Below, one piece after another: positions 7,773-8,522 of a DNA stretch of 8,522 bases. The first letter of the stretch is position 1. Each line of letters begins with the position of its first letter. The translations under genes were made by a program, and so were the position numbers. The stretch comes from Acidobacteriota bacterium (GTDB lineage: Bacteria; Acidobacteriota; Polarisedimenticolia; Polarisedimenticolales; Polarisedimenticolaceae), in the NCBI GenBank assembly GCA_011773795.1, contig WVWW01000069.1:1385-9906 (forward strand), read 5' to 3'. The notes beneath the pieces are model-generated. The model had not been told where the DNA came from and searched no databases. It saw only the letters and a list, made by a program, of their open reading frames with translations.

Positions 7773-7849
7773 TGGTGAGCCTGGAGGGAGTCGAACCCCC
7801 GACCCGCGCTTTAGGAGAGCGCTGCTCTATCCAACTGAGCTACAGGCCC
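7773..7849 (-). tRNA. tRNA-Arg (anticodon CCU)
   Basis: It folds as a standard cloverleaf. Acceptor GGGCCTG (from 7849) pairs with CAGGCTC (7783-7777), with one G-U pair; the discriminator is A (7776) and CCA is encoded (7775-7773). The D stem is GCTC/GAGC, and the anticodon stem GCGCT/AGCGC encloses the loop CTCCTAA, giving anticodon CCT (complement of plus 7813-7815), which reads AGG. The variable loop is five bases and the T arm is GGGGG/TTCGACT/CCCTC. It begins nine bases after the apt stop and ends 17 bases before the YfgM-like ATG. AGG is expected to be a minor Arg codon in a GC-rich genome. Confidence 0.97.
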
Positions 7850-7858
7850 CCCTTCGAA

Positions 7859-8386
7859 TCATTCCTCGAAGTGAATCAACGAGAACACACGGTCGGGAGG
7901 CAGCTGATCCCGTCCGTTCAGGTAATCGAGCTCGACGAGGAACCCGCACCCCTCGACGACCGCGCCGAGGCGCTCGAAGATGCGGCAGGCCGCCGCCGCC
8001 GTCCCGCCGGTGGCCAGCAGGTCGTCGACGACGAGCACCCGTTGGCCCGGCTCGACCGAATCCCTGTGGACCTCCAACGTCGCTTGCCCGTATTCCAGCT
8101 GGTAGCTCTCCGCCTCGACGGCTGCCGGGAGCTTACCCGCCTTGCGCACCAGTACCAGACCGAGATCCAGGCGATAGGCCAGGACCGAGGCCAGGCTGAA
8201 GCCGCGCGCGTCGATCCCCGCCACCAGGTCGATCTTCTCTCCGTGGTAGCGGTCGACCATCCGGTCCATCGCCGAGACGAACGCGAGCGGATTCCGGAAC
8301 AACGTCGTGAGATCCTTGTAGCCGACCCCCGGCTTGGGAAAATCGGGGATCTCGCGGATCGTCTTCTTGAGTTCGCTGACGAGCAT
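7859..8386 (-). CDS. apt: Adenine phosphoribosyltransferase
   Basis: Apt salvages adenine: adenine plus PRPP gives AMP and pyrophosphate. The protein has 175 residues, within the usual range (170-185). The N-terminus carries IPDFPKPGVGYKDLTTLFRNP (13-33), the family hallmark for Apt rather than Xpt or Gpt. Next come GIDARGFSLASVLA (57-70), the flexible-loop region RKAGKLP (81-87), YQLEYG (95-100) and the PRPP-binding loop VLVVDDLLATGGT (117-129), with the acidic pair D121-D122 and the TGGT turn. The ATG has AGGA seven bases upstream (8397-8394). A good -10 lies at 8436-8431, so it starts a transcription unit that probably continues through tRNA-Arg into the YfgM-like gene. Confidence 0.97.
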   Translation of the reverse strand: MLVSELKKTIREIPDFPKPGVGYKDLTTLFRNPLAFVSAMDRMVDRYHGEKIDLVAGIDARGFSLASVLAYRLDLGLVLVRKAGKLPAAVEAESYQLEYGQATLEVHRDSVEPGQRVLVVDDLLATGGTAAAACRIFERLGAVVEGCGFLVELDYLNGRDQLPPDRVFSLIHFEE

Positions 8387-8430
8387 GCCGGATTCCTGAG
8401 CTCTCTCCCGGAGGCGAACCGGGCGCGCGG

Positions 8431-8459
8431 ATTATAGAACCCAGGCCCCGGAGGGGCCA
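8431..8459 (-). promoter_or_regulatory. Putative sigma70-type promoter for apt
   Basis: TATAAT on the minus strand at 8436-8431 is a perfect -10. At 17-base spacing the -35 is TGGCCC (8459-8454), three of six to TTGACA. The expected start near 8424 gives a leader of about 38 bases. The -35 lies in one arm of a GC-rich hairpin. The style is the same as at ssb: strong -10, weak -35. Confidence 0.55.
8444..8458. repeat. GC-rich hairpin between the last partial gene and apt
   Basis: GGCCCC (8444-8449), loop GGA, GGGGCC (8453-8458). It lies 10-24 bases past the stop of the partial minus-strand gene, where a terminator would be placed, but on that strand TGGGTTCT follows rather than a clear T run. 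It could instead affect the apt promoter. Confidence 0.45.
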
Positions 8460-8467
8460 GAATCCGC

Positions 8468-8522
8468 CTAGGACTCGCCGCGAAGCTGCCGCAGAAGCCG
8501 CTGTGCGGGGCCGTAGTCGGGC
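8468..8522 (-). CDS. C-terminal tail of an unidentified minus-strand gene (partial)
   Basis: On the minus strand an open frame from the window edge reads PDYGPAQRLLRQLRGES and ends at TAG (8470-8468). The position, upstream of apt and followed by a GC-rich hairpin, suits a real gene end. The PDYGPAQRLL pattern is reminiscent of a TPR helix end, but 17 residues are too few to name a family. Confidence 0.4.
   Translation of the reverse strand, partial: PDYGPAQRLLRQLRGES

Noticed and set aside
7309..8199. 296-codon plus-strand frame crossing the tRNA and apt
   Set aside because: It reads through a tRNA gene and antisense to two well-supported genes; it is Arg/Pro-rich, typical of a GC-rich shadow.

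Overview
The window is GC-rich, tightly packed bacterial chromosome, about two-thirds GC by eye. The gene set is housekeeping: fatty acid synthesis (accA), tRNA maturation and quality control (cca, dtd, a tRNA-Arg), chromosome dimer resolution (xerD), single-strand DNA binding (ssb), nucleotide hygiene and salvage (mazG, apt), plus two TPR membrane proteins and a DUF1844 protein. The mix of a DUF1844 protein with a large TPR/zinc-ribbon membrane protein suggests a deltaproteobacterial-type lineage (Myxococcota, Desulfobacterota or relatives, possibly Acidobacteriota). That is inference from gene content only. I see no phage, transposon, CRISPR array or defence system, and base composition looks even throughout.

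Layout. At 1-2109 on the minus strand, a DUF1844 gene is followed by an overlapping gene for a large secreted/membrane TPR protein whose C-terminal end runs off the window. A 170-base divergent region (2110-2279) holds a 64-base imperfect palindrome and a likely extended -10 promoter for mazG (plus strand). mazG meets accA tail to tail, and their stop codons overlap in a single CTAG. accA is the last gene of a compact minus-strand operon read dtd, xerD, cca, accA (6510 down to 3068), with ATGA and TTGA overlaps at the first two junctions. A second divergent region (6511-6660) separates dtd from ssb and carries a consensus TATAAT with a perfect hairpin over the -35 position. ssb converges with a minus-strand unit apt, tRNA-Arg(CCU), YfgM-like TPR protein (8386 down to 7093), in which the tRNA sits between two protein genes with 9 and 17 bases to spare. 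The last 55 bases hold what looks like the tail of another minus-strand gene.

How the genes relate. dtd removes D-amino acids from mischarged tRNA and cca builds or repairs the tRNA CCA end, so the operon has a tRNA-quality theme joined to XerD recombination and the first committed step of fatty acid synthesis. mazG and apt both act on purine or abnormal nucleotides but are in separate units. The most interesting signals are small-scale: the nested palindrome at the mazG divergent promoter, the G8 tract at the dtd/xerD overlap (one extra G would fuse the two proteins in frame), the tRNA embedded in an mRNA, and a perfect 23-base repeat in neighbouring TPR units. I did not find a convincing new multi-gene system.
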